Positions 24,402-34,787 of a stretch of 64,000 nucleotides of DNA are shown one piece after another. The stretch is taken from contig SNWL01000008.1 in NCBI GenBank assembly GCA_004362315.1, forward strand, positions 496,001 through 560,000. The letters are read 5' to 3'. The stretch's first letter is position 1. Each line of letters opens with the position of its first letter. Made by a program: the position numbers and the translations under genes. Source of the DNA: Mycobacterium sp. BK086. Lineage in GTDB: Bacteria > Actinomycetota > Actinomycetes > Mycobacteriales > Mycobacteriaceae. The notes under the pieces are model-generated. The model did not search any database. It was not told the DNA's origin and worked only from the letters and a program-made list of their open reading frames with translations.

Positions 24402-25822
24402 ACCGCACCGGCCAGCGCGGCCTGATAGTCCACCACCGTGGTACCGGGGTGCGCGGCGGTATAGCGCTGAGCGCCGGCATCGGTGTCGAACGGCAGGTAG
24501 GAGTTGCCGGACTGCACCCAGACCGAACGATCGGCGAACCATCGGGTGCCCAGCTCGGTGTCGGGAACGTAGGCCGCGATCACTTTCTGGCCCTTGGCAT
24601 TCGCCTCGCGCAGAGCGCGTAGCAGGCAGCCCGGATTGGCCGCGGGCTGGGTGGCGGTTTGCCCGTCGATCCACAGCTCGCCCGCCAGCGCGGGGTCGGT
24701 CACGGCGACATTGCAGATCGGGTCCTGACCGCTGACCTGGATCGGGTTGGTGGTGACGGTCACGGCCTTGTCGTAGTCGAGATTGCGTGCCGCGAAGACC
24801 TTGCGTAAGGGGTCGGCGTTGACGAACTGGTCGATGTTCAGATCGGCGAAGTCGCCGATCGACTTCAGGTACGGAATGTCACTCTTGAAGGCGTCGACCA
24901 GAGACGGCTTGATCGTGGTGTCGAACGACACCGCGCCGCCGGGGCCGTTGTAGAGGTACACCACTTCCTGCGGAAGTCCACTGCCATCGGCGACGAGTTT
25001 GGCTGCCTCCAAGGGCTTTTCGTGCAAGAAATCGGTGGCGTCAAGCTGGGCCTGCAAGAATGCGTCGAGGACCTCGGGATGTTGGCCGGCGTAATCGCGG
25101 CGGACCACCACGCCGTGGAACGTCGGCACGTTCAGTTCGGCGCCGTCGAACAGCAGTCGACCCTTGTTCTGGAACGCCAGCAGTCCCGGCCAGGCGACGA
25201 ACTGCGCGAACGCCTGCACCTGACCGGATTCCAGCGCGGATGCTCCGACCTGGGGTTGCTGGTTGAGCACCTCCACCCCGGTCTTCGGGTCGATGCCCGC
25301 CTTGGTCAGCGCCCGCACCAGCGTGCCGTGGCCGGCCGACCCGACCGACGCCGACACCTTCTGACCACGAAGATCGTCCAGCGAACGGTCAGGCGAATTC
25401 GGCGGCACCACAACCATGTTGAGAGCACCCTTGGCGTTGTAGCCGGTGATCGAGACCACCTCGGTCTTGGCACGCTCGTTGGCCTGGGTCTTGGAGCCGT
25501 TGATCAGCAGCGGATAGTCGCCCATCGAGCCGATGTCGATCTTCTCGGCGAGCATCTGTGCGGTGATCGGCGCTCCGGTGTCGTAGTCCTGCCACTGCAC
25601 CGTGTATTTCACGTTGGTGCGCTTGGTGATGTCAGCGAGGCGCTGCTCGAGGAAGCCCTTGGCGCGCAGCAGAGCGCCCGCGGTGACGGTGTTGATGGTC
25701 TTGGACTGGTAGCCGATGACGACGTTGACCTCACCGGCCGCCTGAGGCTTGGCGTCCAGCGAGCAGCCGGCGGTGGCCGTGACGAGGGCAGCGGCCAGCA
25801 CGGCCGCAAAGCGGATTTTCAT
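24398..25822 (-). CDS. SsuA-like substrate-binding lipoprotein with C-terminal NosL-like domain
   Basis: This 474-aa protein has a lipoprotein signal (VTATAGCS, Cys near residue 20) and an SsuA/NMT1-type binding domain to about residue 340 (VVIGYQSKTINTVTAGALL..., VVVPPNSPDRSLDDLRGQKV). SsuA-type proteins are ~330 aa, so ~130 residues are extra. That extra part resembles the NosL copper-chaperone fold: AAYVPDTELGTRWFADRSVW, YLPFDTDAGAQRYTAAHPGT, VVDYQAAL. The NosL CxxCGM site is not there, but DPICNVAV has one Cys. The ATG at 25822 is set by the signal peptide. It captures the substrate outside the membrane. Confidence 0.85.
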   Translation of the reverse strand: MKIRFAAVLAAALVTATAGCSLDAKPQAAGEVNVVIGYQSKTINTVTAGALLRAKGFLEQRLADITKRTNVKYTVQWQDYDTGAPITAQMLAEKIDIGSMGDYPLLINGSKTQANERAKTEVVSITGYNAKGALNMVVVPPNSPDRSLDDLRGQKVSASVGSAGHGTLVRALTKAGIDPKTGVEVLNQQPQVGASALESGQVQAFAQFVAWPGLLAFQNKGRLLFDGAELNVPTFHGVVVRRDYAGQHPEVLDAFLQAQLDATDFLHEKPLEAAKLVADGSGLPQEVVYLYNGPGGAVSFDTTIKPSLVDAFKSDIPYLKSIGDFADLNIDQFVNADPLRKVFAARNLDYDKAVTVTTNPIQVSGQDPICNVAVTDPALAGELWIDGQTATQPAANPGCLLRALREANAKGQKVIAAYVPDTELGTRWFADRSVWVQSGNSYLPFDTDAGAQRYTAAHPGTTVVDYQAALAGAV

Positions 25823-25848
25823 GAATGTCTTTTCCGAAGTTGGGCTGT

Positions 25849-26076
25849 TCAGCGGATGAGATAGGGCATGTTCACGGTGACGGCACCGGTGGGACAACGG
25901 GCTGCGCAGGGGCCGCAGTACCAACACTCGTCGACATGCATGAATGCCTTGCCGTTCGCCGGGTTGATGGCGAGCGAGTCGAGGGGGCAGATGTCCACGC
26001 AGAGTGTGCATCCCTCGATACACAGCGACTCGTCGATGGTGACCGGAACGTCGGCCCGCTGGTTGATCAGTGTCAT
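25849..26076 (-). CDS. 2[4Fe-4S] ferredoxin, AprB-like
   Basis: This 75-aa protein carries two cluster motifs: CIEGCTLCVDICP and CWYCGPCAARCP. The first has a three-residue gap, as in AprB-type ferredoxins. It probably passes electrons to or from the AprA/FrdA-like flavoprotein at the end of the same operon. It starts inside the GntR stop (ATGA) and is followed, 26 bases on, by the binding lipoprotein. Confidence 0.9.
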   Translation of the reverse strand: MTLINQRADVPVTIDESLCIEGCTLCVDICPLDSLAINPANGKAFMHVDECWYCGPCAARCPTGAVTVNMPYLIR

Positions 26077-26816
26077 GACATCTCCCTGACAAGGTTGCCG
26101 CGCAGGGTAATTCGATCGCCCCGCATGCGGATGTATTCGAGGTCGACGGGCCGTCCGTCGTCGAGGTGGGTCAACCGCTCCAGCAGCAACACCGCGGCAC
26201 CTTCGGGCACCTGAAGGATGGCTGCCGAGTGTGCATCGGCGGGAACCGCTTCCACGGCAAGACTCGCCGAGCCCAGCCGCTGCCCGGTGACCTCTTCGAG
26301 CAGGGCGAAGATGTCGTTGGTCTCCAACGGATGCCTGATGATGTCGGCTCCGACGTCGGGCGCGAGGTAGGTCTTGTCCAGACTCAACGGCAGATCGCCC
26401 AGGAACCGCAGCCGTTCGATGAACAGCACCTGCTCGCCGGGTTGCAGTCCGAGACGGCGCGCGACCGCGGGAGGTGCTGCCACCGACATCGCCGCGCGCA
26501 CCTCGTTGCGGACCTCGCCATAGCTCTTGAACGTCTCCTTCAGCCCGACAAGCGCATCCAGGCCGTGGTCGTACTTGCGGATGGCAACCTGGGTGCCCAC
26601 TTTGGGCCCGCGGTCGATGAGGCCCTCGTCCTTCAATGTCGCCAGAGCCTCACGGACGGTGTTGCGTGACACCCCGAATTCCACTGACAGCTCGGCTTCG
26701 GTAGGTAGGCCTTGCGGATAGCCGCCGACATGGATTTGATGGCGCAAGACGTCGGCGACGAGCCGAGCCTGATCGGCCCGTGCCCGGCGGATCGGCACCG
26801 GTTCGGCGTCGCCCAT
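26073..26816 (-). CDS. GntR-family regulator (HutC/UTRA type)
   Basis: This 247-aa protein has a GntR winged helix-turn-helix (LPTEAELSVEFGVSRNTVRE, then ALATLKDEGLIDR) and a C-terminal UTRA effector domain (FIERLRFLGDLPLSLDKTYL... LLERLTHLDDGRPVDLEYI). It is the first gene of the operon it probably controls. The ATG at 26816 follows GGAGGG. A TGACGA-N6-TCGTCA element 14 bases upstream is the likely operator. The effector is probably the imported substrate or a derivative. Confidence 0.92.
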   Translation of the reverse strand: MGDAEPVPIRRARADQARLVADVLRHQIHVGGYPQGLPTEAELSVEFGVSRNTVREALATLKDEGLIDRGPKVGTQVAIRKYDHGLDALVGLKETFKSYGEVRNEVRAAMSVAAPPAVARRLGLQPGEQVLFIERLRFLGDLPLSLDKTYLAPDVGADIIRHPLETNDIFALLEEVTGQRLGSASLAVEAVPADAHSAAILQVPEGAAVLLLERLTHLDDGRPVDLEYIRMRGDRITLRGNLVREMS

Positions 26817-26830
26817 CGCACCCTCCTGCC

Positions 26831-26848
26831 TGACGATATGTCTCGTCA
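26831..26848 (-). promoter_or_regulatory. Putative GntR operator TGACGA-N6-TCGTCA
   Basis: A perfect 6-bp inverted repeat with a 6-bp spacer lies just upstream of the GntR start, where autoregulation would act. The rest of the 239-bp gap to the SDR gene shows no other clear element. Confidence 0.5.
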
Positions 26849-27055
26849 AACACGGTAAAGCCGCTGCATGGTGCCACTGGCCCGGCGAGTGCCACGCCAT
26901 GTACGGCCACTCGCAATGCGCCGGTCGCAAGCGCGCCGGACCTGCCGATACAGGCGATCTGGTGGGCATTGCGCCACCGCTGCGTCAATGGACGCAGTTC
27001 TGATCGTGCTGAGCCGAAAGTTCGGCGGGCAGGAGCGCAGCGACCCGGGGATTAT

Positions 27056-27796
27056 TCAGGGCAGACGGTGTGGCACGTCGGTGATCAAGCCGCCGTCCAT
27101 CACGAATTCCGACCCGGTGGCGAAGGACGACTCGTCACTGGCGAGGAACAACACGAACGTCGACACCTCATGTGGCTCGCCGAGGCGACCCATCGGGGCG
27201 GCCACCAGATCGTCGGGCATGTGCGCGGTCATCGGGGTGCGGATCATCCCCGGATGCAGCGAGTTGACCCGAATGTTGCTGGGCGCCAACTCAAGTGCGG
27301 CAGATTTGGTAAGCCCCCGGATGGCCCACTTCGAGGCGACGTACCCGTGGTTGCCCGGGGTGCCGCGCATGGCCTGGATCGACGACATATTGATGATCGA
27401 GCCGCCGCCCGCGTCGGTCATCGGCCCGATCACCGACTTGATGCCGAGCATGGTGCCGGTGAGGTTGACGTCGATAACCCGTTGCCAGCGTTCGCGTTCG
27501 AGGTTCTTCAGCGTGCGCCGGTACACGATGCCTGCGTTGTTCACCAGAACGTTGAGTAAGCCGAACTCGCGCAGGGCGAGCGCCACCGCCGCGGCCCAGT
27601 CGTCAGGATTCGACACGTCGAGGTGGACGAAGCGGGCGGCGGCGCCGAGTTCGGCGGCGACGGCGGCGCCCTCCTCGTCGAGCACGTCACCGAGGACCAC
27701 CCTGGCGCCTTCCCTGACGAGCAGTCGGGCGTGTTCGGCGCCCATCCCGCGCGCGGCCCCGGTGATCAGGGCGACCTTGCCCTCGACGCGTCCCAT
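27056..27796 (-). CDS. SDR oxidoreductase, FabG3 (20-beta-hydroxysteroid dehydrogenase)-like
   Basis: This 246-aa short-chain dehydrogenase has the glycine motif TGAARGMG, NNAG, the catalytic Ser (INMSSIQ) and YVASK, and closes with GSEFVMDGG. Sequence along the whole length is close to M. tuberculosis FabG3/Rv2002 (GARGMGASH, VFGDILDEEGKAVAAEL). It uses NAD(H) and probably reduces or oxidises a steroid-like or ketone substrate. I prefer the ATG at 27796 to the one at 27817 because MGRVEGKVALITG matches family starts. Confidence 0.9.
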   Translation of the reverse strand: MGRVEGKVALITGAARGMGAEHARLLVREGARVVLGDVLDEEGAAVAAELGAAARFVHLDVSNPDDWAAAVALALREFGLLNVLVNNAGIVYRRTLKNLERERWQRVIDVNLTGTMLGIKSVIGPMTDAGGGSIINMSSIQAMRGTPGNHGYVASKWAIRGLTKSAALELAPSNIRVNSLHPGMIRTPMTAHMPDDLVAAPMGRLGEPHEVSTFVLFLASDESSFATGSEFVMDGGLITDVPHRLP

Positions 27797-27832
27797 GAGC
27801 GGGACGGTACCGGGCACGAGGCCCGCGCAGTT

Positions 27833-28621
27833 TTACTTGGCCGCTAGCTGGGACCAGGTATCCAGCACGTTCTGGTAGGCCTCCGGCGATACCGCGATCG
27901 ACCCGACGAACGGATGCTCCATGGCGAACGTCAGGTAGAGCACAAAGGCCAGCAGCGAGCCCGCCAGTGCAATCAACGCCCCGTGGACGACGACGTCGGA
28001 GGACGGGAACATGTAGGTGAACATCAGCATCACCGCGCCGCCGCCGAGCAGCAGCACCCACAGCTCACTAGGGATCTCCGACTGGCTGCCGGAGATGCGA
28101 GTCTTACGGGCGTGGCCCAGTTCGTCCAGCCGGGTGATGGACTCCTGGTAAAAGGAGATCTCACGCTGGGAGGCCGGTTGAATCTGGAGGAAATCCTGCC
28201 ACACTTCCGTCAGATGATCTGATTGCTGTTCGATGATGTCACCCTGCCGCATCCTCGGAAACTCGTCGTCCACAACGTCATTGGTGTACGCGATCAGGCT
28301 CTGCTGGAACGCCGTACGGCTGGCCTCGGGCAGGCCGGCGGAATCGCGCAGGAGCTCAGAGATCGCGGCGGCTTCCGCCTCGGTGCCATCCTCGGCCGAG
28401 TTGAGCTGTTCCCACACCACCACGACGACGAAGGCCACCAGCACCGCGTACAGCACGCCCGCGAGGTTGAAGACATGACCGGCCACTTCGTTGCCGCCCG
28501 CCAACCTCGCCTGGGGAAGCACCCGCCGCGTCACCACGAGCCCCGTCACGGCCAGCCCCACGGTGATGATGACGACGACGAACCCCACGAGCGGCGCGGG
28601 CAGCTGCAGGAGCCAGATCAC
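27833..28621 (-). CDS. DUF4239 membrane protein
   Basis: This ~262-aa protein has two N-terminal membrane segments (PLVGFVVVIITVGLAVTGLVV; LAGVLYAVLVAFVVVVVWEQL), a soluble helical middle, and two C-terminal ones (LWVLLLGGGAVMLMFTYMF; ALIALAGSLLAFVLYLTF). This 2+2 layout with EAAAISELLRD is typical of bacterial DUF4239. The start is probably the GTG at 28621 or the TTG at 28624; neither has a good ribosome site. Its role is unknown. Confidence 0.8.
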   Translation of the reverse strand: MIWLLQLPAPLVGFVVVIITVGLAVTGLVVTRRVLPQARLAGGNEVAGHVFNLAGVLYAVLVAFVVVVVWEQLNSAEDGTEAEAAAISELLRDSAGLPEASRTAFQQSLIAYTNDVVDDEFPRMRQGDIIEQQSDHLTEVWQDFLQIQPASQREISFYQESITRLDELGHARKTRISGSQSEIPSELWVLLLGGGAVMLMFTYMFPSSDVVVHGALIALAGSLLAFVLYLTFAMEHPFVGSIAVSPEAYQNVLDTWSQLAAK

Positions 28622-28682
28622 CAAGGACTTATTACCGCGGCGTTCGCCCGCCAAACAGCGACGCCACCGATAAGGTGCGGCT

Positions 28683-29471
28683 GTGCTCGAGGTGATCGAC
28701 AAGGGTGCTGCCACGGCCACCCACGCCACGCCGCTGCTGTTCGTCCACGGCGCCTTCCACGGGGCATGGTGCTGGGACGACCACTTTCTCGACTACTTCG
28801 CCGAGCGCGGCTATCACGCGCTCGCGCTGAATCTGCGCGGCCACGGCGCCAGCCCCTTGCCGGCACCCATCAACGAGTGCAGCGTCTTCGACTACGTGCA
28901 GGACGTCAGTACGGTCGCCGATCGCCTGCCGGTGCCGCCGGTGGTCATCGGGCACTCGATGGGTGGTTTCGTGGTGCAGAAGTATCTGGCTGTGCATGAT
29001 GCCCCCGCGGCGGTTCTGGTGGCCTCGGCACCCCCGACTGGTATTGCTCCAGCGACAGTGCGAGTGGCCTGCCGGCACTGGCGCAACTCGATGCGCACCC
29101 GGTCGTTCAGCAAGCCGCTGGAATTCTTTGCCGCACCGGGTGTTTCACGGGCAACCTTCTATCATTCGGCCACGCCCGACGAGATCGTGGCCGCCTGCAC
29201 ATCGCGGTTGGGCCCGGAGAGCGCCCGCGTGCTCTACCGAGATCTGTTGTACCGCCATCTCGCCCGGCCCAAGCAGGTCACCACCGAGGTTCTGGTGCTC
29301 GGCGCGGAGCTGGACGGGTTCTTCACCCCGCGGGAGGTAGCCGCGACCGCGCGCGCGTACCGCACCGAGCCGGTGATGTTTCCCGGCATGGGCCACAACA
29401 TGATGCTCGAGAACGGTTGGGAGAGCGTCGCCGACCACATTCACAGGTGGTTGGCAGCAAGTCTGCGCTGA
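28683..29471 (+). CDS. Alpha/beta hydrolase
   Basis: This 262-aa hydrolase has an oxyanion-hole motif (VHGAFHGAW), nucleophile elbow GHSMGG, the acid in LGAELDGFF, and the catalytic His in GMGHNMM, so the triad is complete. It begins with a GTG, divergent from the DUF4239 gene 61 bp away. The protein lacks a signal peptide. The substrate is unknown; size and motifs fit esterases and C-C hydrolases equally. Confidence 0.88.
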   Translation: MLEVIDKGAATATHATPLLFVHGAFHGAWCWDDHFLDYFAERGYHALALNLRGHGASPLPAPINECSVFDYVQDVSTVADRLPVPPVVIGHSMGGFVVQKYLAVHDAPAAVLVASAPPTGIAPATVRVACRHWRNSMRTRSFSKPLEFFAAPGVSRATFYHSATPDEIVAACTSRLGPESARVLYRDLLYRHLARPKQVTTEVLVLGAELDGFFTPREVAATARAYRTEPVMFPGMGHNMMLENGWESVADHIHRWLAASLR

Positions 29472-29534
29472 CGCAGCGGTTAGTTTGCACTCCGAGCGGG
29501 AAACCAGACGCGCACCCCGACCTAGGAGGCAGGT

Positions 29535-29765
29535 ATGTGGCACACCGTCGTGCTGGCGGCCAGCGAGAACATCGAGGCAGCCGGGTTCATTCTGCGCGGC
29601 ATCAAGGGCATCTTCGTGGCGATCGGCAGCATCATCGCGGCCGTCATCTGCGCGGTCATCGCCGGCATGAAAGGCCGAAATCCGTTCGGCTGGGGCATTC
29701 TCGGGCTGTTCTTTTCCATCCTGACGCTCATCGTCGTCATCGTGATACCGAGCAAAAAGTCCTAG
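29535..29765 (+). CDS. Small two-helix membrane protein
   Basis: This 76-aa protein has two hydrophobic segments (GIFVAIGSIIAAVICAVIAG; GWGILGLFFSILTLIVVIVI) separated by MKGRNPF, with a Lys-rich end. A strong AGGAGG site lies 6-11 bases before the ATG, so translation is well supported. Its stop overlaps the convergent TetR gene by 4 bases. Function unknown. Confidence 0.8.
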   Translation: MWHTVVLAASENIEAAGFILRGIKGIFVAIGSIIAAVICAVIAGMKGRNPFGWGILGLFFSILTLIVVIVIPSKKS

Positions 29766-30352
29766 GCCCGAAACCCCGCCAGGACTGCCTGTACGCCGAT
29801 ATCCCAGCGGCGATTGACGGATTCCGACGACGTGCCGAGCCACCGGCCGGCTTCCTGGACCGCCAAACCCTGTGCAAGAGCGAGTAATACATGCGCGATG
29901 TCCACCGGGTCGCCGGCCAGTATGCCGGCGTCGATGCACCGCTGTACCTTGCCGACGAGGATCTCCCGCACCGTCGGCGCCGCAGCGAGCTGCCCGGGAT
30001 CGGGGTCCAGATCCTGAAACGGCCTGCTGAACATGACCCGCGCCAGCGGCGGGTAGTCCAGGCAGAAGCGGCGGAACACCGGGATCACCGCGCGGAGATC
30101 GGCCAGCGCGTCGGCGGTTTCGGCAATGCCGGTGAGCTCAGTGCCCAGCCGACGGAACCCCTCGAAAAACACCGCTCGTAGGAGCCCGTCCTTGTCGGAG
30201 AACAGCTCGTAGACCGCGGGTACCGAGGTGCCGGCTCGCTCGGCCACCCGCCGGGTGGTGAACCCCGACATGCCGTCTTCGCACAGCGTGCTCACCGCCA
30301 CGTCGACCACGCGGTCGCGCAGCTCGGGAGTGCGCTGCTTGACCCTGGGCAC
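29762..30352 (-). CDS. TetR-family regulator downstream of crotonase
   Basis: This 196-aa protein has a TetR helix-turn-helix (GFTTRRVAERAGTSVPAVYE, then LFSDKDGLLRAVFF). It is 3 bases downstream of a crotonase gene on the same strand, so it is cotranscribed and probably autoregulates the pair; CGTTACGTAACG upstream of the crotonase is the likely operator. The ligand may be an acyl-CoA, which is typical for such pairings but not shown here. Confidence 0.9.
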   Translation of the reverse strand: MPRVKQRTPELRDRVVDVAVSTLCEDGMSGFTTRRVAERAGTSVPAVYELFSDKDGLLRAVFFEGFRRLGTELTGIAETADALADLRAVIPVFRRFCLDYPPLARVMFSRPFQDLDPDPGQLAAAPTVREILVGKVQRCIDAGILAGDPVDIAHVLLALAQGLAVQEAGRWLGTSSESVNRRWDIGVQAVLAGFRA

Positions 30353-30355
30353 GGA

Positions 30356-31048
30356 CTAAGACAGCCCGAACTCGGAGGCGATGTTGTCGATGCCTTCCCG
30401 CATCGCGTCGAGCGCTGCCTGGCGGGCACGCATCTTGCTCGCCACATGCGCACCGGCATTCAAGCCGGTGAACTGGCGGGCGGCTTCTTCGGCACGGGCG
30501 AGAACCTGGTCGTTCAGCACGATCTCGTCGACCCAGCCGCCGGCCAGTGCGGTCTCGCCGAAGAAGGTGTGGGCCAGCCCGACCGCCTGCTGATAGGCCG
30601 ACGGGGTGAGTCGAAGCCGCATGACCTCGAGGGCGGGGTAGGGCAGCACCATCCCGATCGCCACTTCGTTGGCCTGAAAGTTGTACGTGGGTCCGGAGAT
30701 TCGATGATCGGTGCTACAGGCCAGGAACGATCCCATGGCGATTGCGTGGCCAGTGATCGCCGCGACGACTGGCTTGGGGAACGACAGCAGCCGGTGGGAC
30801 AGGTTGAACCCGTCCTGCAGCATCGCGATGGAGGCCTGGATGTCACCGGAGCGGAACACCTTGAGGTCGAAGCCGCCGCTGAACACGCGCTCGCTGCCCG
30901 CGATCACCACCGCGCCCGCGTCCTCGGCCAGGGCGCGGTCCAGGTTGTCGTTGATCTCGGCGAGCATGGCCGGGCTCAGCACGTTGACCTTGCCGTCGTC
31001 CATCGTGAGGACGGCGATCGCATCGTCCTTGCGGTAGCTGACACTCAT
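30356..31048 (-). CDS. Enoyl-CoA hydratase/isomerase (crotonase) family protein
   Basis: This 230-aa protein has the crotonase fold: VFSGGFDLKVF (oxyanion-hole region), AAITGHAIAMGSFLACSTDHR and FQANEVAIGM. It is shorter than typical hydratases (~260). The usual catalytic Glu positions are not obvious, so hydration, isomerisation or a related CoA reaction are all possible. The ATG at 31048 has GGAGCCTCC upstream. It leads a two-gene operon with a TetR regulator. Confidence 0.88.
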   Translation of the reverse strand: MSVSYRKDDAIAVLTMDDGKVNVLSPAMLAEINDNLDRALAEDAGAVVIAGSERVFSGGFDLKVFRSGDIQASIAMLQDGFNLSHRLLSFPKPVVAAITGHAIAMGSFLACSTDHRISGPTYNFQANEVAIGMVLPYPALEVMRLRLTPSAYQQAVGLAHTFFGETALAGGWVDEIVLNDQVLARAEEAARQFTGLNAGAHVASKMRARQAALDAMREGIDNIASEFGLS

Positions 31049-31087
31049 GGAGGCTCCTTCGTTGCAGCGTCGTCTATTTCGTACCGA

Positions 31088-31099
31088 CGTTACGTAACG
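31088..31099. promoter_or_regulatory. Palindrome CGTTACGTAACG, putative TetR operator
   Basis: A perfect 12-bp palindrome lies between the crotonase start (31048) and the divergent rmlA start (31188), close to the crotonase promoter. It is the natural candidate site for the TetR protein encoded in the crotonase operon. Confidence 0.5.
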
Positions 31100-31187
31100 A
31101 AGTTCCGATTGCCAAGGGGCAATCTCGGCGAGGTGCCGTCGTGCGGTTGCGCGAGCCCGATTGGTTCGTGAACATTACGATCGCACT

Positions 31188-33055
<1,868 letters not shown>

Positions 33056-33085
33056 CCAGGAAGGTCGCGTTCGTTCCGCGGCGCT

Positions 33086-33895
33086 TCAGCCGTGCCGCGG
33101 CAGCCGAACGACCTCGGTGGGGTGTTCGAACCGCTCCCGCCGCCAGCGGCTCTGCGTCTCCTCGGCGGCCCGCTTCATCCGGTCGATCTCGGAGCGCAGC
33201 ACGTCGACGCGGGCCTCTTTGGTGGCGTAGTGGAAGTAGTCGAGGGTGGTGCGCAGTAGTTCGAGCTTCTCGCGCTCGCGCTTGGCCAGATCGTGGCCGG
33301 TCATCATGTCGATGCGGCGTGCCGGCTGCAGTGCGTCCCAGTCGAGTACGACCTTGGTGCGGTACACCGTGCGCTTGCGTCCGAAGGTCCTGGCCCACCT
33401 TCCGACGGGCTCGGGGCGGTCGTAGTAGGAGACCACCCCTTCGAAGCGTGACCCGATCGACGAGCCGAACTGGCTGCGATCCAGTGCCGAATCCCAGATC
33501 GTGCGCCACTCCTGAGTGGGTGCGAGCTCGGGAATGCTTTGTGGGAGAGTCAGTTCCACGATATCGGTGAAACCGTCGTCGGTGTGCTCGTAGCGAGCCA
33601 CGGTGGGCGGTTTGTCGAAGGTGAATCCGATGTCGTAGGCGGCCGTGCTGCCGAAATTGCGGACGGCCAATTCGATGACATGCCAGTCCGCGGCGTGCGG
33701 CTCCATGACCATAGCGACGTGCGGTCGCGTCTGCTTTGCGTTCGTACTCTGCTGTCGACGGATCTGCCGATGCGTGTACAGCAGCGCCGCCAGCCCCAGC
33801 AGCACTGCTGCCCAGGCGGCTACCGCCAGCCACGTGCCGGCCCCGACTCCGGTTACATCTCCCCACAGATCCGCGAGATCACTCGCGTTTTCCAC
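33086..33895 (-). CDS. Membrane-anchored hypothetical protein
   Basis: This 269-aa protein has one N-terminal membrane helix (WLAVAAWAAVLLGLAALLY), then a domain with beta-rich VIELAVRNFGSTAAYDIGF and a long charged C-terminal helix region (DVLRSEIDRMKRAAEET), which may be a coiled coil. The RNFG.TAAYD segment resembles the Ig-like domain of other actinobacterial hypothetical proteins. The start is probably GTG. Function unknown. Confidence 0.65.
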   Translation of the reverse strand: MENASDLADLWGDVTGVGAGTWLAVAAWAAVLLGLAALLYTHRQIRRQQSTNAKQTRPHVAMVMEPHAADWHVIELAVRNFGSTAAYDIGFTFDKPPTVARYEHTDDGFTDIVELTLPQSIPELAPTQEWRTIWDSALDRSQFGSSIGSRFEGVVSYYDRPEPVGRWARTFGRKRTVYRTKVVLDWDALQPARRIDMMTGHDLAKREREKLELLRTTLDYFHYATKEARVDVLRSEIDRMKRAAEETQSRWRRERFEHPTEVVRLPRHG

Positions 33896-33958
33896 CCAAT
33901 GCTTATATCACGGCAAACTGACCACTGCAGTATTGACGATGGCGAAAGTTACTGTGGC

Positions 33959-34660
33959 TCAGTGTAACCGGCGTTGTGCGGCCAACGGGCTGGCCACCAG
34001 GAGCGCCCGGCGTCGCCGCGCGGCGAGCGTGACCGGAAGGACGGCGGGAATCCCGCAGGCCTGGGCGAACTGCTGTGCGGTAAGGCCGTCGGCGGAATTC
34101 ATATCGCAACGGCCGAACGGGGGAGCGCCCTCGGGTAAGCCGCCGCCGTAACCCTGCCCGTCGGTGTACTGGTGGGCGACCTTGCCGGGATAGGGCGGGT
34201 TCGAGCCGTAGGACGCGACGACCAGGCGGATGTCCTCCGGTTTGGTGGGCCAGAGGCGATCGAGATCCCCGACGTTGCCGTACCCGATCACTTTGGCCGA
34301 TGAGCCGAGGTATGCGCCCAGGGCGGCGTAAGCGGCGTTGATGCCCGCAGACTGGTCACCGGTGATCTGTCCGCCCCACGACTCGACGTCGATCATCACC
34401 GCCATGCGCGGATGTGGCACTCGCACTTGGGATTTGAACGTTTCGACGGTTTCTTCCCAGTTGGGTCGCCACACGAAGTAGACGATGAAGAACGTCAGCC
34501 GACCGGTGTCGACGTTGCCCAGGCACCAGCTGTAGTTGTTGACCCATTGCCGGTCGCGGTAGGTACCGTCGTTCGAGCGAATGCACAACACCGGATGCGG
34601 GTAGGTGTCGTTGACGCCGACCTGCCATTCGGAGACGTCGGCGTACAGAGTGTCGGGCAT
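33959..34660 (-). CDS. GH25-like (lysozyme-fold) protein without signal peptide
   Basis: This 233-aa protein begins YADVSEWQ and contains MIDVESWGG, a GH25-type DxE active-site strand, and VAHQYTDGQGYGGGLP, which fits the conserved GH25 end. GH25 enzymes are muramidases. There is no signal peptide, so release by another route or a non-lytic role is possible. A phage lysin or tail-like origin is a plausible alternative; no neighbouring phage genes are seen. Confidence 0.65.
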   Translation of the reverse strand: MPDTLYADVSEWQVGVNDTYPHPVLCIRSNDGTYRDRQWVNNYSWCLGNVDTGRLTFFIVYFVWRPNWEETVETFKSQVRVPHPRMAVMIDVESWGGQITGDQSAGINAAYAALGAYLGSSAKVIGYGNVGDLDRLWPTKPEDIRLVVASYGSNPPYPGKVAHQYTDGQGYGGGLPEGAPPFGRCDMNSADGLTAQQFAQACGIPAVLPVTLAARRRRALLVASPLAAQRRLH

Positions 34661-34787
34661 CGTGAGTTTCCTTGGATGTCAATTTTATTGGCGAACGCAA
34701 ACACTTGTCAGGATTCTTTCGGATGACTCCATATCGGGCTTGAAATGTAATAAGCTCCGACGCGACTCATCTTACGGGGGCGTAGGA

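Noticed and set aside
33959..34660. Prophage island around the GH25-like gene.
   Set aside because: No integrase, terminase, capsid or att-like repeats lie nearby; flanking genes are ordinary chromosomal ones.
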